Shown here piece after piece: positions 5,300 to 5,559 of a stretch of DNA of 5,559 nucleotides. The DNA is from Acidisarcina sp. (GTDB lineage: Bacteria; Acidobacteriota; Blastocatellia; Pyrinomonadales; Pyrinomonadaceae). Location of the stretch: assembly GCA_021155145.1 (NCBI GenBank), contig JAJNPX010000488.1, forward strand, positions 1-5,559, written 5' to 3'. The notes under the pieces were generated by a model. That model did no database searches. It worked only from the letters and a program-made list of their open reading frames with translations, and had not been told where the DNA came from. How positions within the stretch are numbered: position 1 is the first letter of the stretch; each line of letters begins with the position of its first letter. The translations under genes and the position numbers were made by a program.

Positions 5300-5559
5300 A
5301 TGGCAAGAAAATCGATACTCGTCGTCGATGACGAGAAGAATCAAAGGGAAATATTAGAGACGATCCTCTCGAGCGAGGGTTACGACGTGACCACTGCCAG
5401 TTCCGGCGAGGCAGCGATGAAGTTCGTCCAATCGCGGCGTTTCGATCTGGTCTTGACCGATCTGAAGATGACCGGGATGTCGGGCCTTGACCTGCTCAAG
5501 GAACTGACCAATTTCGACAAATCGATCATTGTGATCTTGCTTACGGCCCACGGTTCGGT
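5300..5559 (+). CDS. Response regulator, receiver domain (cut by window edge)
   Basis: The first 86 codons of a response regulator, the likely cytoplasmic phosphate acceptor of the kinase encoded just upstream. The receiver fold is clear: ILVVDDE with the metal-binding acidic pair D10-D11, the phosphoacceptor D54 in LVLTDLKM, the following MSGLDLLKEL helix, and the switch threonine T82 in ILLTAHGS. The conserved lysine of the last strand lies beyond the window. The TAHGS turn and the pairing with an NtrB/AtoS-like kinase suggest an NtrC-family regulator with a sigma-54 activator ATPase and a Fis-type DNA-binding domain, but no output domain is visible, so this is inference. The ATG at 5300 gives a standard receiver start (MARKSILVVDDE). 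The gap from the kinase is 62 bases, too long for translational coupling by overlap. Confidence 0.92.
   Translation, partial: MARKSILVVDDEKNQREILETILSSEGYDVTTASSGEAAMKFVQSRRFDLVLTDLKMTGMSGLDLLKELTNFDKSIIVILLTAHGS

Noticed and set aside
5291..5300. Perfect 10-base palindrome TAAGATCTTA at the regulator start codon
   Set aside because: Short and AT-rich, contains a common BglII-type hexamer, with no second copy seen; too little to call an operator.
1..5559. CRISPR arrays, tRNA genes, insertion sequence ends, phage or defence genes
   Set aside because: Looked for on both strands; no repeated spacers, tRNA-like folds, transposase motifs or defence-type proteins seen.

Overview
The window reads as a piece of ordinary chromosome from a Gram-negative-type, moderately GC-rich bacterium. 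The style of the proteins (an Ala/Pro/Thr-tailed secreted helical-repeat protein, and a transpeptidase with a histone-like Lys/Ala/Thr linker) recalls Acidobacteriota, possibly the Blastocatellia side, but that is an impression and not a demonstrated assignment. I see no mobile element, tRNA, rRNA, CRISPR array or phage gene.

Layout. Bases 1-332 (minus) hold the N-terminal part of ribonuclease III, cut by the window edge. A good intrinsic terminator at 364-403 separates it from a minus-strand gene at 434-1609, which encodes a secreted, helical, TPR-like protein of unknown function. A 293-base non-coding stretch (1610-1902) carries that gene's leader, including a hairpin and a candidate promoter, and a strong hairpin just past the next gene's stop. 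Bases 1903-3573 (minus) encode an unusual penicillin-binding transpeptidase: signal peptide, about 85 residues of Lys/Arg/Thr-rich linker, a charged helix, a compact transpeptidase domain and an acidic tail. A 170-base divergent region (3574-3743) follows, with face-to-face candidate promoters whose -10 elements overlap. On the plus strand come a membrane sensor histidine kinase (3744-5237) and the receiver domain of a response regulator (5300 to the window end), which looks NtrC-like in its visible part.

How they may work together. The kinase and regulator form a standard two-component pair. The divergent arrangement with the transpeptidase gene makes a link between that pair and envelope synthesis possible, but nothing in the sequence proves it. 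The transpeptidase and the TPR-like protein are both exported, each has a Shine-Dalgarno, and both have a similar leader hairpin about 46-50 bases before the start codon with the same 7-base word in the loop. RNase III appears to be transcriptionally separate.

I did not find a clear new multi-gene system. The observations most worth checking are the architecture of the transpeptidase, its only two cysteines (each touching a catalytic motif), the paired leader hairpins and the overlapping divergent promoters.
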